A DNA stretch of 64,000 bases from RGIG7213 sp045652135 (GCA_045652135.1 JAZRTS010000155.1:4674-68673), one strand, 5' to 3'. Shown: positions 1-9,549, counted from the stretch's first letter. Numbers and translations: made by a program. The notes: generated by a model not told the origin, from the sequence alone.

Positions 1-236
1 ATTTTCTTTATGAAAAATTCGTATCGTCAAAGCTGTACGAAAAAAATTTCAAAAGCTTTCAAGACGGCAAAGGAATGAAAAGAAGCACAAAGGTGCGTGT
101 CATACTGTCCGTGGGCATCTGCTGTGCGGCAGGCTTTTTTCTCACAGAGAGTGCTGCGGTGAAAATAATTATTACCGCCGTCTTTGTGCTTCATATTCTG
201 TATTTTGTTTTCGGAATAAAAAATTATGATAATTAG
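1..236 (+). CDS. DUF454 (YbaN-like) inner membrane protein, C-terminal fragment
   Basis: The reading frame is open from base 3 to a TAG stop and gives about 77 residues; the start lies outside the window. A basic amphipathic stretch (DGKGMKRSTKVRVIL) is followed by two hydrophobic segments. This matches the C-terminal half of E. coli YbaN (DUF454), where a GMPRxxKxRAI-type motif precedes the last membrane helices. The function of the family is not established. The stop lies only two bases from the convergent stop of the histidine kinase. The assignment rests on a motif seen by eye. Confidence 0.6.
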   Translation, partial: FLYEKFVSSKLYEKNFKSFQDGKGMKRSTKVRVILSVGICCAAGFFLTESAAVKIIITAVFVLHILYFVFGIKNYDN

Positions 237-237
237 G

Positions 238-2166
238 TCATATTTTCGGAAATGTCAGAATGACCTTGAAAAGGTCGCCGTCTGTCGTTATGGCTATTTT
301 ACCGCCCTGAAGCTCCGTAAGGCTTTGGGCGATTGATAATCCCAAACCGTTTCCGTCAGTGTTACGTGAGCTGTCGCCCCTTGAAAAACGCTCAAAAAGC
401 TCATCGGCTGAAATATTCAGCTCGTCACGTGAGGTATTTTTAAAGGTTATTTTTGCCTCGTTTCCCATATCCTCAAGGGAAATATACACTCTTGTGCCGC
501 TTAAAGAATATTTGCAGATATTATTCATCAGATTGTCAAATATGCGCCACATACGTCTGCCGTCAGCCATTATCATCACGGGATGATCGGGTACGGATAA
601 GACGGTGCTGAGCATACTTTTTTCAAGCTTGTCACGGTACTCGGCAACGGCTTGGTTTACGAAAACGTCTATCTGCATTTCCTCAAGCTTTACCTCAAGG
701 TTTCCCGTTGATGCCTTTGAAGCCTCGATAAGGTCATCTATAAGCCGTTTCAGCTTTTCCGACTGCCTTAACAAAACAGATGAATATTCCGTTATTTTTC
801 CGTTTTCGGTGCGTTCCTTTGAAATAAGGTCGGAATAATTTATTATCGAGGTAAGCGGTGTTTTGATGTCGTGAGATACGTTTGTGATAAGCTCCGTTTT
901 TATTCTTTCGCTTTTCAGCCGTTCATCAACGGCTGTTTTCATTCCGCCGGCTATACTGTTCAACGCTTCACCGTGGGATTTAAAATCAAGAATGAGGTTG
1001 GAAGTATCGATTTTATGCGACACTTCACCTTTTGCAAGTGCCGATGCGCCCTTTAAAAGACGGTTCCACATAAGCACGCACAAAAGAATTACACCAAGCT
1101 CAAAAAGCTTGAAGAGAACCCATATCACGAGCATAATATCCTTTTCAAATAAAAGTGCTGAAAATATGAAATCTGCGATAAAAAAGACCGCTGCAATACC
1201 GCACACCTTTGCAAGAATATGCATATTACGGAAAATAACACATAAGAAGCCGAATGCCTTTTTTAAAATACGGTACAAAAGGCGGCATATCATATAAATA
1301 ACGGTGTTTTTAAAAAGTGTGTTTGTCTTTATTCTTGCCGCAACGCTCATTGACAGTCCGAGCGCTGACGATATTGCCGCTGTGATGTACATCGTAAGTA
1401 CAACTATATCCTGCGGCTCTGCCAATGCACCTATTTCTTCTAAAACAAACAGAGCGAAAACAAAGAGACCTATTACTGATGCCAAAAACAAGTCAAGCGG
1501 AATTTTCACCCCGAAGCTGGGTTTGATTTCCGATGTATCTTTCTGTCTTCCGGATGCATACATAAGAAATACAAAGCCTATGACAGAGCATATTATACAC
1601 AGCAGTGTAAGAGGGAAGACCGTATATCTTACGCTGTAAAGAGTTGTGACGAGGCTTTCAATAAATGAGTATTTATCCTGTGAGGTAAGTTCAGACGATA
1701 GTATAAGCGATGCGGAAATAAACGTTTCTCCCTCATTCGGCTCACCTCTGAATTTGTTTACCGGATGTAAAAATATACTATAATTATAATTGTGATTTTC
1801 GGGATAGTATTCTTCGCTTGAAATGAAGTTTTCCTTGTAAACGGTGCCGTCTGTTTTTTCTCCGTAGGAGCACAATATTTCAGATGTCGTGTGATCCTTT
1901 ATTTCAAAATATGAAATGTTTTTTGACGGAATGTATGAGGAAATATCATCACTGATGCAGTAATAATTGTAAACTGTATTTTTGATGTCCATAAATGCCG
2001 TGTTTTTGAAAAGACTTTCTTTATACTCGTTTTCAGATGTTGTATATACGTTTGTTGCGATTGAGTAGTACATAGTAACAACACCGCCGCAGCTCATAAG
2101 AATAAAAAGCACAGTTAGTATAAAAACCGTTACCTTTAGCCAAGGACAAGCTGTAAGCTGTTTCAT
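238..2166 (-). CDS. Sensor histidine kinase with a multi-pass membrane sensor region
   Basis: This is a 642-residue sensor kinase. The N-terminus has a membrane helix (about residues 11-34), an extracytoplasmic loop (35-180), and a block of further hydrophobic segments (about 181-205, 222-246, 253-276, 320-340, 346-368). The dimerisation/phospho-acceptor box NVSHDIKTPLTS places the catalytic histidine at about 432. A GHKL ATPase domain follows, with an N-box (NNICKYS) and a G-box (GNGLGLSIA). The start ATG overlaps the response regulator stop by four bases, so the two are translationally coupled and the regulator comes first. The multi-helix sensor block is longer than in simple two-helix kinases; its stimulus cannot be read from sequence. 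Confidence 0.93.
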   Translation of the reverse strand: MKQLTACPWLKVTVFILTVLFILMSCGGVVTMYYSIATNVYTTSENEYKESLFKNTAFMDIKNTVYNYYCISDDISSYIPSKNISYFEIKDHTTSEILCSYGEKTDGTVYKENFISSEEYYPENHNYNYSIFLHPVNKFRGEPNEGETFISASLILSSELTSQDKYSFIESLVTTLYSVRYTVFPLTLLCIICSVIGFVFLMYASGRQKDTSEIKPSFGVKIPLDLFLASVIGLFVFALFVLEEIGALAEPQDIVVLTMYITAAISSALGLSMSVAARIKTNTLFKNTVIYMICRLLYRILKKAFGFLCVIFRNMHILAKVCGIAAVFFIADFIFSALLFEKDIMLVIWVLFKLFELGVILLCVLMWNRLLKGASALAKGEVSHKIDTSNLILDFKSHGEALNSIAGGMKTAVDERLKSERIKTELITNVSHDIKTPLTSIINYSDLISKERTENGKITEYSSVLLRQSEKLKRLIDDLIEASKASTGNLEVKLEEMQIDVFVNQAVAEYRDKLEKSMLSTVLSVPDHPVMIMADGRRMWRIFDNLMNNICKYSLSGTRVYISLEDMGNEAKITFKNTSRDELNISADELFERFSRGDSSRNTDGNGLGLSIAQSLTELQGGKIAITTDGDLFKVILTFPKI

Positions 2167-2861
2167 TCTTTTTTCTCCTTTTCAAATTTGTACCCCTGTC
2201 CCCATACTACCTTAATGTAACGTGGCTCGGCAGGGTTTATCTCTGTTTTTTCACGCAGGTGGCGAATGTGTACGGCAACGGTGTTGTCGCATCCCGTCGG
2301 GTCATCCTTCCACACGCGTCTGTATATTTCCTTCGGTGAAAATACCTTGCCCTTGTTTTGCAAAAGCAACTTTAAAATATCGTATTCTATCGGCGTCAGA
2401 TTTATTTTTTCTCCGTCAACGGTGACCTCTTTTTGCTCGTCATCAAGCTCAAGTCCTCCCGATGTCAGTACGTTTCGGCTTGATGTGCTTCCGCCGAGAC
2501 GCATATATCGGCGGAGCTGTGAATTTACTCTTGCTATTACCTCAACGGGATTGAACGGCTTTGTTATATAATCGTCAGCACCGAGATTGAGTCCGAGTAT
2601 CTTGTCGCAGTCCTCACTTTTTGCCGTCAGCAGTATTATCGGTACGTTGCTTGTTTTTCTTATTTCAGCCATTGCCGCTATTCCGTCAAGCACGGGCATC
2701 ATTATGTCAAGCAGTATTAGATGTATGTCTTCGTTTTTTATCGTTTCGACGGCATCAAGCCCGTTGTGCGCTTCAAAAATTTTATATTCCGGATTTGCAA
2801 GGTATATTTTAAGCGCATTTACAATGTCATGCTCGTCATCGCATATCAGTATGTTGTACAT
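2163..2861 (-). CDS. OmpR/PhoB-family response regulator
   Basis: The protein has 232 residues. The receiver domain (1-118) shows the acidic pocket ICDDE, the phospho-acceptor aspartate at residue 52 in LLDIMMP, the switch threonine in LLTAK and the conserved lysine in YITKP. A winged-helix trans-activation domain follows (about 130-228), with the typical LTPIEYDILKLL and RRVW segments and the terminal GQGYKFE. It is the DNA-binding partner of the adjacent kinase. A good Shine-Dalgarno (GGAAGA, read on the minus strand) precedes the ATG. Targets are unknown; regulators of this subfamily often control envelope functions. Confidence 0.95.
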   Translation of the reverse strand: MYNILICDDEHDIVNALKIYLANPEYKIFEAHNGLDAVETIKNEDIHLILLDIMMPVLDGIAAMAEIRKTSNVPIILLTAKSEDCDKILGLNLGADDYITKPFNPVEVIARVNSQLRRYMRLGGSTSSRNVLTSGGLELDDEQKEVTVDGEKINLTPIEYDILKLLLQNKGKVFSPKEIYRRVWKDDPTGCDNTVAVHIRHLREKTEINPAEPRYIKVVWGQGYKFEKEKKE

Positions 2862-2889
2862 TCTTATCTTCCTTTCGGTTTATGGTATA

Positions 2890-2918
2890 ATTATATCACG
2901 TTGTTTATTAAAATCAAA
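2890..2918 (-). promoter_or_regulatory. Possible promoter of the two-component operon
   Basis: On the minus strand TATAAT (2890-2895) lies 17 bases downstream of TTTGAT (2913-2918), just ahead of the response regulator ribosome binding site. The -35 is weak. Confidence 0.35.
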
Positions 2919-2963
2919 GATGATAAAATATTAAGATTTTTTTAATATCGGACAAAATACGCA

Positions 2964-2992
2964 TTGACAAAAAAATCACCGTATGATAAAAT
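2964..2992 (+). promoter_or_regulatory. Sigma-A type promoter
   Basis: TTGACA (2964-2969), a 17-base spacer, then TAAAAT (2987-2992). It lies about 65 bases upstream of the 32-residue ORF that leads into the pseudouridine synthase and tex. Confidence 0.75.
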
Positions 2993-3056
2993 AAACTGTT
3001 CTCACCTTTTTTGAATACCGAACACAAAACGGTGCACAATTTCAAGGGGTGATGAA

Positions 3057-3155
3057 ATGAAAAGTATAATTATGAGGTTTGCGGTCGGATTTACGGTAGG
3101 GCTTGCACTTTTTGGGTTGCTCGGCTATGTATTTTATACCGCAGTAAATTTGTAA
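3057..3155 (+). CDS. Small single-pass membrane peptide (32 aa), coupled to rsuA-type gene
   Basis: The ORF starts at ATG behind a strong Shine-Dalgarno (AAGGGGTGATGA) and encodes 32 residues. Two basic residues are followed by a continuous hydrophobic helix with glycines and a final Tyr-Thr-Ala-Val-Asn-Leu tail, so it is a predicted single-pass membrane peptide. Its TAA shares one base with the ATG of the next gene (TAATG), the arrangement expected for translational coupling. It could be a real small membrane protein or a translated leader. I recognise no family. Confidence 0.6.
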   Translation: MKSIIMRFAVGFTVGLALFGLLGYVFYTAVNL

Positions 3156-3859
3156 TGAGGCTTGATAAATTTTTTACCCATACGGGAACGATGTCAAGAA
3201 AAGAATGTGCGCAGGCGGCAAAAAGAGGGCGCATAAGCGTAAACGGCAAAGTCATGACAGACTCTGCCGTACATATAAATGAAAATACCGATAAGGTAAC
3301 ACTTGACGGCGTGCCTGTTGCTTATATGAAATATATTTATATAATGCTGAACAAGCCGCAGGGCTATGTCAGTTCTTCGGACGAGCCGGGAGAGCATACG
3401 GTGCTTGAACTGTTACCTGAAAACATCGTGAAATGCGATGTCTTTCCATCGGGAAGACTTGACAAGGATACAACGGGGCTTATGATAATAACAAATGACG
3501 GGCCTTCCTCACACAAGGCGCTTGCGCCGAAAAGCCACGTAAGCAAAAAGTACAGGTATGAATGTGCCGACGTGCTTTTGCCGTCAGATGCCGAGAAAAT
3601 GAGGGTGGGCATAACTCTTGCCGACGGTTACACAACGCTTCCGTGTGAGCTTGAAATGCTCGGCGAAAAACACGGCGAGATAGTTTTGCATGAGGGTAAA
3701 TACCACCAGATAAAAAGAATGTTCGGTGCGGTGGGGAATAAAATAACCGCGCTCAAAAGGCTGTCATTCGGGGATATACTGCTTGACGAAAAGCTCGAAG
3801 AGGGCGAATGGCGGTATCTGACGGATGACGAAATAAAAATTTTTACGGGAAATAAATGA
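3155..3859 (+). CDS. RsuA/RluB-family rRNA pseudouridine synthase
   Basis: The protein has 234 residues. An S4 RNA-binding domain occupies residues 1-45 (MRLDKFF, then KRGRISVNG). The catalytic core carries the family signature SGRLDKDTTGL with the nucleophilic aspartate at residue 103, then KKYRYEC and HQIKRMFGAVG motifs. The family converts a specific uridine in 16S or 23S rRNA to pseudouridine; by similarity the RsuA (small subunit) type is favoured, but the exact position cannot be assigned. It is translationally coupled to the upstream 32-residue ORF and followed after 15 bases by tex, so the three probably share one transcript. Confidence 0.92.
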   Translation: MRLDKFFTHTGTMSRKECAQAAKRGRISVNGKVMTDSAVHINENTDKVTLDGVPVAYMKYIYIMLNKPQGYVSSSDEPGEHTVLELLPENIVKCDVFPSGRLDKDTTGLMIITNDGPSSHKALAPKSHVSKKYRYECADVLLPSDAEKMRVGITLADGYTTLPCELEMLGEKHGEIVLHEGKYHQIKRMFGAVGNKITALKRLSFGDILLDEKLEEGEWRYLTDDEIKIFTGNK

Positions 3860-3874
3860 TAAGGAGAGATAAAT

Positions 3875-6040
3875 ATGGATATTTTAAAGACAATAGCGCA
3901 AGAGTTCAATCTTAAAGAAACACAGGTGGTTAATACGGTTGAACTTATAGATGCAGGTAACACGATTCCCTTTATCGCACGTTACAGAAAAGAGGTAACG
4001 GGCGCACTTGACGATACGGTTTTAAGAAATCTTTTTGACAGACTTAATTATCTCCGCAATCTTGAAAAGAGAAAAGAAGAAGTCCGTTCCTCCATTGAAG
4101 AACAGGGCAAGCTGACAGACGAGATAATCGAAGCGCTTGACAAAGCGCAGATACTTACGGAGGTTGAGGATATATACCGTCCGTACAAGCCCAAGCGTAA
4201 AACAAGGGCATCTGTTGCAAGAGAAAAGGGACTTGAGCCTTTGGCACAGCTTATTTTTGAACAGAAAGAAAAATATGACGAGCCAATAATAAAGCTTGCG
4301 GAAGCTTTTATAAACGAAGAAAAGGAAGTAAATACGGCGGAAGAAGCGCTTGCAGGTGCGCTTGACATTATCGCCGAGGATGTTTCCGATGATGCAAATC
4401 TTCGCAAGGAAATAAGAAAGCTTACATATGACACGGGACTTATCGTAACAGTGAAAGCCAAGGATGAGGAAAGTGTATATGAAATGTACTATGAGTATTC
4501 CGAGCGTATCAACAAGATACCCTCTCACCGTGTGCTTGCCATCAACAGAGGTGAAAAGGATGAATTCCTGAAAGTCAGCATCGATATCGCAAAGGAAACG
4601 GTGATAAATCTCATTCTTTCCAAAATTATCACGAATAAAAACAGCGAAGCGAACGAGTATGTAACAGCCGCCGCAACAGACGGATATGAAAGACTTATCG
4701 CACCGTCTATCGAAAGGGAAATAAGAACAGACCTTTTTGACGTTGCAAGTGAGGGAGCTATCAAGCTTTTCTCCGAAAACCTCAAAAATCTGCTTATGTC
4801 GCCGCCGCTTAAAGGCAAAACAACGCTCGGACTTGACCCCGGTTACCGCACGGGTTGTAAGCTTGCCGTTGTCGATAAAACGGGAAAGGTGCTTGATACA
4901 GCGGTAATTTACCCGACGATGAAGCAGGAATACCGTATAGAGGAAGCGAAAACTATCGTAAAGAAGCTTATAAAGCGTTACGGTGTCGATGTTGTTGCAA
5001 TAGGTAACGGAACTGCATCGAAAGAGTCTGAAATATTTATTTCCGGTGTTCTCAAGGAAATGGATTGCGGATGTAAATACATAATGGTAAGCGAGGCGGG
5101 CGCATCGGTTTACTCCGCATCGAAGCTTGCCGCGGAAGAATTTCCCGACTTTGACGTTACTCAAAGAAGTGCTGTTTCTATCGCAAGACGTCTTCAGGAT
5201 CCGCTTGCTGAGCTTGTAAAGATAGATCCGAAGTCTATCGGTGTCGGTCAGTATCAGCACGATATGAAGCCTGCAAGACTTGACGAGGCGCTCAACGGTG
5301 TCGTTGAAGACTGCGTAAACTCGGTAGGCGTCGATCTTAATACAGCATCCCATTCGCTTCTTTCGTATATCGCAGGTATAAACGCGACGTCAGCGAAGAA
5401 TATCGTTAAATACCGTGAGGAAAACGGTGAATTTGAAAGCCGTGCGGAGCTTTTGAAAGTTCCCCGTATAGGCGCAAAGGCTTATGAGCAGTGCGCAGGC
5501 TTCCTGCGTGTTTCGGGCGGCGACGAAATACTTGACAATACCGGTGTTCACCCCGAATCTTACAAGGCGGCGAAGCAGTTGCTTAAAAAGTTCGGTTATA
5601 CGGACGACGATGTAAAAGACGGAAATCTCGTTCTTCTGGGCGAAAAAATAAAAAAGGAAAATAAGGCAAAACTTTGCGAAGAACTCGGAGTAGGCGCTCC
5701 GACGCTCGACGATATCGTAAAAGAACTTCAGAAACCGGGACGTGATGTTCGTGATGATTTTCCGGCGCCCATACTCCGTGAGGATATACTTGATATGGCA
5801 GACCTGAAGCCGGGAATGGAGCTTACGGGTGTCGTACGTAACGTAATTGATTTCGGTGCGTTCGTTGATATCGGTGTTCATCAGGATGGACTTGTTCACA
5901 TATCACAGCTTTCAAATAAATACATAAAACATCCTTCCGAAGCTGTATCCGTGGGCGATCAGGTGACAGTCTGGGTGCTTGAGGTCAATGTTCCGAAAAA
6001 GAGAATATCTCTTACTATGAAGAAACCCAAGAATGTTTGA
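3875..6040 (+). CDS. tex: Tex-family RNA-binding transcriptional accessory protein
   Basis: The 721-residue protein has the complete Tex layout. The helical N-terminus opens with the diagnostic segment TIPFIARYRKEVTGALDD. A YqgF/RNase H-like domain follows (about 315-440, TTLGLDPGYRTGCKLAVVD), then helix-hairpin-helix repeats (about 480-560) and a C-terminal S1 RNA-binding domain (about 645-718, GAFVDIGVHQDGLVHISQLS). Tex binds nucleic acid and acts in transcription, but its exact role is poorly defined. A GGAGAG Shine-Dalgarno precedes the ATG. Long antisense ORFs across this gene are codon-bias shadows. Confidence 0.96.
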   Translation: MDILKTIAQEFNLKETQVVNTVELIDAGNTIPFIARYRKEVTGALDDTVLRNLFDRLNYLRNLEKRKEEVRSSIEEQGKLTDEIIEALDKAQILTEVEDIYRPYKPKRKTRASVAREKGLEPLAQLIFEQKEKYDEPIIKLAEAFINEEKEVNTAEEALAGALDIIAEDVSDDANLRKEIRKLTYDTGLIVTVKAKDEESVYEMYYEYSERINKIPSHRVLAINRGEKDEFLKVSIDIAKETVINLILSKIITNKNSEANEYVTAAATDGYERLIAPSIEREIRTDLFDVASEGAIKLFSENLKNLLMSPPLKGKTTLGLDPGYRTGCKLAVVDKTGKVLDTAVIYPTMKQEYRIEEAKTIVKKLIKRYGVDVVAIGNGTASKESEIFISGVLKEMDCGCKYIMVSEAGASVYSASKLAAEEFPDFDVTQRSAVSIARRLQDPLAELVKIDPKSIGVGQYQHDMKPARLDEALNGVVEDCVNSVGVDLNTASHSLLSYIAGINATSAKNIVKYREENGEFESRAELLKVPRIGAKAYEQCAGFLRVSGGDEILDNTGVHPESYKAAKQLLKKFGYTDDDVKDGNLVLLGEKIKKENKAKLCEELGVGAPTLDDIVKELQKPGRDVRDDFPAPILREDILDMADLKPGMELTGVVRNVIDFGAFVDIGVHQDGLVHISQLSNKYIKHPSEAVSVGDQVTVWVLEVNVPKKRISLTMKKPKNV

Positions 6041-6151
6041 TTTTAATATATTAAAAAAATACACTGAACATATAACTTTTTAAAACTTATTCTGAAAAAC
6101 CGTTGTGCATGTTGCACAAATTAAAGTTTTATTTTTTGGAAAACTAACTTC

Positions 6152-6226
6152 TTTAAAAGTTCATATTTGTTTGATATAATTGATTTCATAAATAAAAAGG
6201 TGAATTGTACCCTTTTTTCAGGGTAC
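6152..6226 (+). promoter_or_regulatory. Promoter -10 and leader hairpin upstream of the ABC ATPase
   Basis: A perfect TATAAT (6175-6180) has only a poor -35 (TTTAAA, 6152-6157). Downstream, GTACCC (6207-6212) pairs with GGGTAC (6221-6226) across an eight-base T-rich loop, forming a small hairpin in the 5' leader before the ribosome binding site. Its role is unknown. Confidence 0.45.
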
Positions 6227-6260
6227 TTAAAATCTGAAGTAATAAAAGGAGATTTTTATA

Positions 6261-7373
6261 ATGGCAAGCTTATCACTTAAGCACATTTACAAAAGATATC
6301 CCGGCGGCGTTGAAGCTGTTTCCGACTTCTGTCTCGAAGTTAAGGATAAAGAATTTATTATTTTCGTTGGTCCTTCCGGTTGCGGTAAGTCAACGACTCT
6401 CCGTATGATCGCAGGTCTTGAAGAAATCACAGATGGTGAACTCTTCATCGGCGACAAGCTTGTAAACGACGTTGCTCCTAAGGACAGAGACATCGCAATG
6501 GTGTTCCAGAACTACGCTCTGTATCCTCATATGACTGTGTTTGAAAACATGGCATTCGGTCTTAAGCTCCGCAAGACACCCAAGGCTGAGATCAAGCGCA
6601 GAGTTGAAGAAGCTGCACGTATCCTCGATATCGAACACTTGCTTGACAGACGTCCGAAGGCTCTCTCCGGCGGTCAGAAGCAGCGTGTTGCGCTCGGCCG
6701 TGCTATCGTTCGTAATCCTAAGGTCTTCCTTCTCGACGAACCGCTTTCAAACCTCGATGCTAAGCTCCGTGCTGCCATGCGTTCAGAGCTTACAAAGCTC
6801 CACAAGAAGCTCGAAACAACGTTCGTATACGTTACGCACGACCAGGTAGAGGCTATGACAATGGCTACACGTATCGTTGTTATGAAGGATGGTAAGATCC
6901 AGCAGGTAGATACACCTCAAAATCTCTACGACAAGCCCAACAGAGTATTCGTTGCAGGCTTTATCGGTACACCTCAAATGAACTTTATCGAAGCTAACCT
7001 CACAAAGGAAGGCAGCGATGTTTACGTTGAATTCCAGGGTAACAAGATGAAGCTTCCCGCTGAAAAGGCAAACGCTCCCGAACTCAAGGAATATATCGGC
7101 AAGGAAGTTATTGTCGGTATCAGACCTGAGTGTATCCACGATGAGCCTATGTATCTTTCACAGTATGCTGAATCAACAATTGATACATACGTAGAAGTTA
7201 CAGAGCTTATGGGCGCTGAAATCTACCTCTATATCAAGACAGGTGAGCAGAACCTTATTGCACGTGTTTCCTCACGTTCACAGGCAAGAGCAGGTGACAA
7301 TATCAAGGTTGCATTTGTCGTTTCCAGAATGCACATCTTCGATAAGGACACAGAGGCTTGCATTATCCACTGA
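6261..7373 (+). CDS. msmX: Sugar ABC transporter ATP-binding protein (MsmX/UgpC/MalK type)
   Basis: The 370-residue ATPase has Walker A GPSGCGKSTT (about 37-46), Q-loop FQNYALYPHMTV, signature LSGGQKQRVALGRA, Walker B VFLLDEPLSNLDAKLR and the switch histidine in VTHDQ. The C-terminal third is the TOBE regulatory domain of MalK-type ATPases. In Firmicutes one MsmX energises several carbohydrate importers whose permeases and binding proteins lie elsewhere. No permease is adjacent here, which fits a shared ATPase. Codon use is noticeably more biased than in its neighbours, as expected for strong expression. Confidence 0.92.
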   Translation: MASLSLKHIYKRYPGGVEAVSDFCLEVKDKEFIIFVGPSGCGKSTTLRMIAGLEEITDGELFIGDKLVNDVAPKDRDIAMVFQNYALYPHMTVFENMAFGLKLRKTPKAEIKRRVEEAARILDIEHLLDRRPKALSGGQKQRVALGRAIVRNPKVFLLDEPLSNLDAKLRAAMRSELTKLHKKLETTFVYVTHDQVEAMTMATRIVVMKDGKIQQVDTPQNLYDKPNRVFVAGFIGTPQMNFIEANLTKEGSDVYVEFQGNKMKLPAEKANAPELKEYIGKEVIVGIRPECIHDEPMYLSQYAESTIDTYVEVTELMGAEIYLYIKTGEQNLIARVSSRSQARAGDNIKVAFVVSRMHIFDKDTEACIIH

Positions 7374-7400
7374 TAACGGCGGAAATTAATTGATATATCC

Positions 7401-7432
7401 AAAGCAGCCGGCATATTTTGTTCGGCTGCTTT
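7401..7432 (+). terminator. Hairpin downstream of the ABC ATPase
   Basis: AAAGCAGCCG pairs perfectly with CGGCTGCTTT around a 12-base loop. The following T run is short, so termination may be partial. Confidence 0.5.
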
Positions 7433-7473
7433 GTCGATAGAACAATAGTTACTATATGAAAGGAATTTAAGCT

Positions 7474-9474
7474 ATGAAGAAAAAGATCATATCGGGCGGT
7501 TTATTGCTTGCAATGCTCGTTTCGGCTGTTCTTACGTCTTGTTCAGGCGGTGATACGACTGACACAAACGCTCCTTCCGATACTTCTGCTTCTGTTGTTA
7601 CCGATGCTGAAGGTAATACAGTTACGGATGCTGAAGGTAATACGGTAACGGAAGCCGTGGATACTGAACCCGAACCCGAAGCCCCCTATCCTACGGAAAA
7701 TGATAATTTTGCAGGAACGCCTGCATATACGGTTGAAGGCGACAACATAATTGTTGACGGAGTCGCTTATCCCAATAAAAACAACTTTAATTGCGGTCCG
7801 CTCGTTGCTGTTGACGATGTGGATCGTGAACTTAAAACCGCTGAAACGTCTAAAAATTACGTATCTGAAGGCAAATACGTCGGTCTGTTCTACTTCCTTT
7901 GGATGGGTGAACACGGCGACAGCGGCATATTCGACATTTCCAAGATACTTGAAGAAGGCGGCGCTGCTGCAAGACGTTCCACATACAGGGGTTGGGGACC
8001 GCAGGGCGCGATGCATTTCTTTGCAGAACCCCTTTACGGTTACTATTACAGTTCGGACAAATGGGTTATGCGTAAGCATGCAGAGGAACTTGCAAATGCA
8101 AATGTCGACTTCCTCTATATCGACGTAACAAACGGTTATCCCTACGTTGAGAACGCAAAGGCACTTATGGAAGTGCTTCATGAAATGAATGAACAGGGCT
8201 GGGATGCTCCCCAGATAGTATTCTATACACACACAAATTCTGCTGATGTCGTTTCATCTCTCTACGGCTGGATCTATGCAAGAAACTTTTGTAAAGACAC
8301 GTGGTTTATGGTTGACGGTAAGCCCCTCATTATTGCTTACGAAAATGAGATCTCGCAGTATCATATAAAGAACTTCTTCTCATACCGTGTTCCGCAGTGG
8401 CCTAATCAGGATGCTGTTCCTTCGGGCGGTTGGCCCTGGATGGACTTTGAGCGTCCTCAGCGTGTATTCAAGAATAACGGTGTTGACGAAGCGATAAGTG
8501 TTTCTATAGCGCAGCACTCAGGTACTGTATGCTTCTCCGACTCAGCTGTTTACGGAAGTAACAAGAACTGCGGCAGAAGCTACCACAACGGCAGAAATGA
8601 CAGATCTGAGGGTGCATATCTCTACGGCTATAACTTCCAGGAACAGTGGGATCGTGCGCTCGAAGCGGACGTACCGTACGTTCTTGTTACAAGCTGGAAC
8701 GAATGGGTCGCACAGCGTCAGGATGGCGGTACGAACAACAGAGTCGTATTTATAGATACGTGTGACATCGAATTCTCACGTGATGCCGAAATGATGCGCG
8801 GCGGTTATTTCGATAACTACTATATGCAGCTTATCGACAATATCAGAGCATACAAGGGAACTGCTCCCACACTTGTTCAGGATACAAGAAAGATAATAGA
8901 CATAAACGGCTCATTCGATCAGTGGAATGATATTCTCGTAACATACAGCGACTTCAAGGGTGACACGGCAGACAGAAACAATATGTCCTTCGGCAAAAAG
9001 ACATTGACTGATACATCGGGCAGAAATGATATCGTGGCATCCAAGGTCGTTTACGATACAAAATATGCTTACTTCTACGTTGAAACAGCTGCTGATATAA
9101 CGGCGGCAGATACGAATTCCACATGGATGCAGCTCTTTATCAATTCTGATAATGCTACAACAGGCTGGTATGGTTATGATTACATAATCAACCACAAGGC
9201 TTCATCCGACGCAAAGACAACGCTTGCAAAGTCCACATCAGACGATGCATTTGCATTTGAAACTGCAGAAGAACTCGATTATAAGGTAGAGGGCAACAAG
9301 ATGATGATCAGAGTTCCGTTGAAATCTCTCGGTATCAAGGATTACACGAAGATCAAGTTCTCGTTCAAGTGGGCTGACAGTGACGATGTCATCGATACGA
9401 TGGAAGAAATGTATACATCCGGTGACTCAGCACCTCACGGAAGACTCAACTTTATATTCCAGAACTACAAATAA
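7474..9474 (+). CDS. Secreted lipoprotein with GH99/GH71-like domain and C-terminal CBM9/DOMON-like domain
   Basis: The protein has 666 residues. The signal peptide ends in a lipobox with Cys23 (LTSCSGG). A low-complexity linker repeats VTDAEGNT twice. The central domain (about 110-475) resembles the GH99/GH71-like glycoside hydrolase fold: GLFYFLWMGEHG, ANVDFLYIDVTNG, FYTHTN, VDGKPLIIAYE and TSWNEWVAQ are strands and loops typical of that barrel, with WNEW near the end. The last about 170 residues (from IDINGSFDQWNDI) look like a CBM9/DOMON-type beta-sandwich. A polysaccharide-degrading or polysaccharide-binding surface role is inferred; the substrate is unknown. It follows the ABC ATPase but has its own ribosome binding site (GAAAGGAA). 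Confidence 0.7.
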   Translation: MKKKIISGGLLLAMLVSAVLTSCSGGDTTDTNAPSDTSASVVTDAEGNTVTDAEGNTVTEAVDTEPEPEAPYPTENDNFAGTPAYTVEGDNIIVDGVAYPNKNNFNCGPLVAVDDVDRELKTAETSKNYVSEGKYVGLFYFLWMGEHGDSGIFDISKILEEGGAAARRSTYRGWGPQGAMHFFAEPLYGYYYSSDKWVMRKHAEELANANVDFLYIDVTNGYPYVENAKALMEVLHEMNEQGWDAPQIVFYTHTNSADVVSSLYGWIYARNFCKDTWFMVDGKPLIIAYENEISQYHIKNFFSYRVPQWPNQDAVPSGGWPWMDFERPQRVFKNNGVDEAISVSIAQHSGTVCFSDSAVYGSNKNCGRSYHNGRNDRSEGAYLYGYNFQEQWDRALEADVPYVLVTSWNEWVAQRQDGGTNNRVVFIDTCDIEFSRDAEMMRGGYFDNYYMQLIDNIRAYKGTAPTLVQDTRKIIDINGSFDQWNDILVTYSDFKGDTADRNNMSFGKKTLTDTSGRNDIVASKVVYDTKYAYFYVETAADITAADTNSTWMQLFINSDNATTGWYGYDYIINHKASSDAKTTLAKSTSDDAFAFETAEELDYKVEGNKMMIRVPLKSLGIKDYTKIKFSFKWADSDDVIDTMEEMYTSGDSAPHGRLNFIFQNYK

Positions 9475-9482
9475 TCAACACA

Positions 9483-9510
9483 TGCGGACGCTTGATTTCA
9501 AGCGTCCGCA
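9483..9510 (+). terminator. Terminator after the GH99-like lipoprotein gene
   Basis: A 13-base perfect inverted repeat (TGCGGACGCTTGA and its complement) is separated by two bases and followed by an AT-rich tail. Confidence 0.75.
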
Positions 9511-9549
9511 ATATTTTGCAAAAAAAATAATTTTTTTTGCAAAAAGGTA

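Noticed and set aside
4022..5353. 443-codon open frame antisense to tex
   Set aside because: It mirrors the codon structure of tex, has no ribosome binding site and encodes a Cys/Tyr/Arg-rich sequence without any family pattern.
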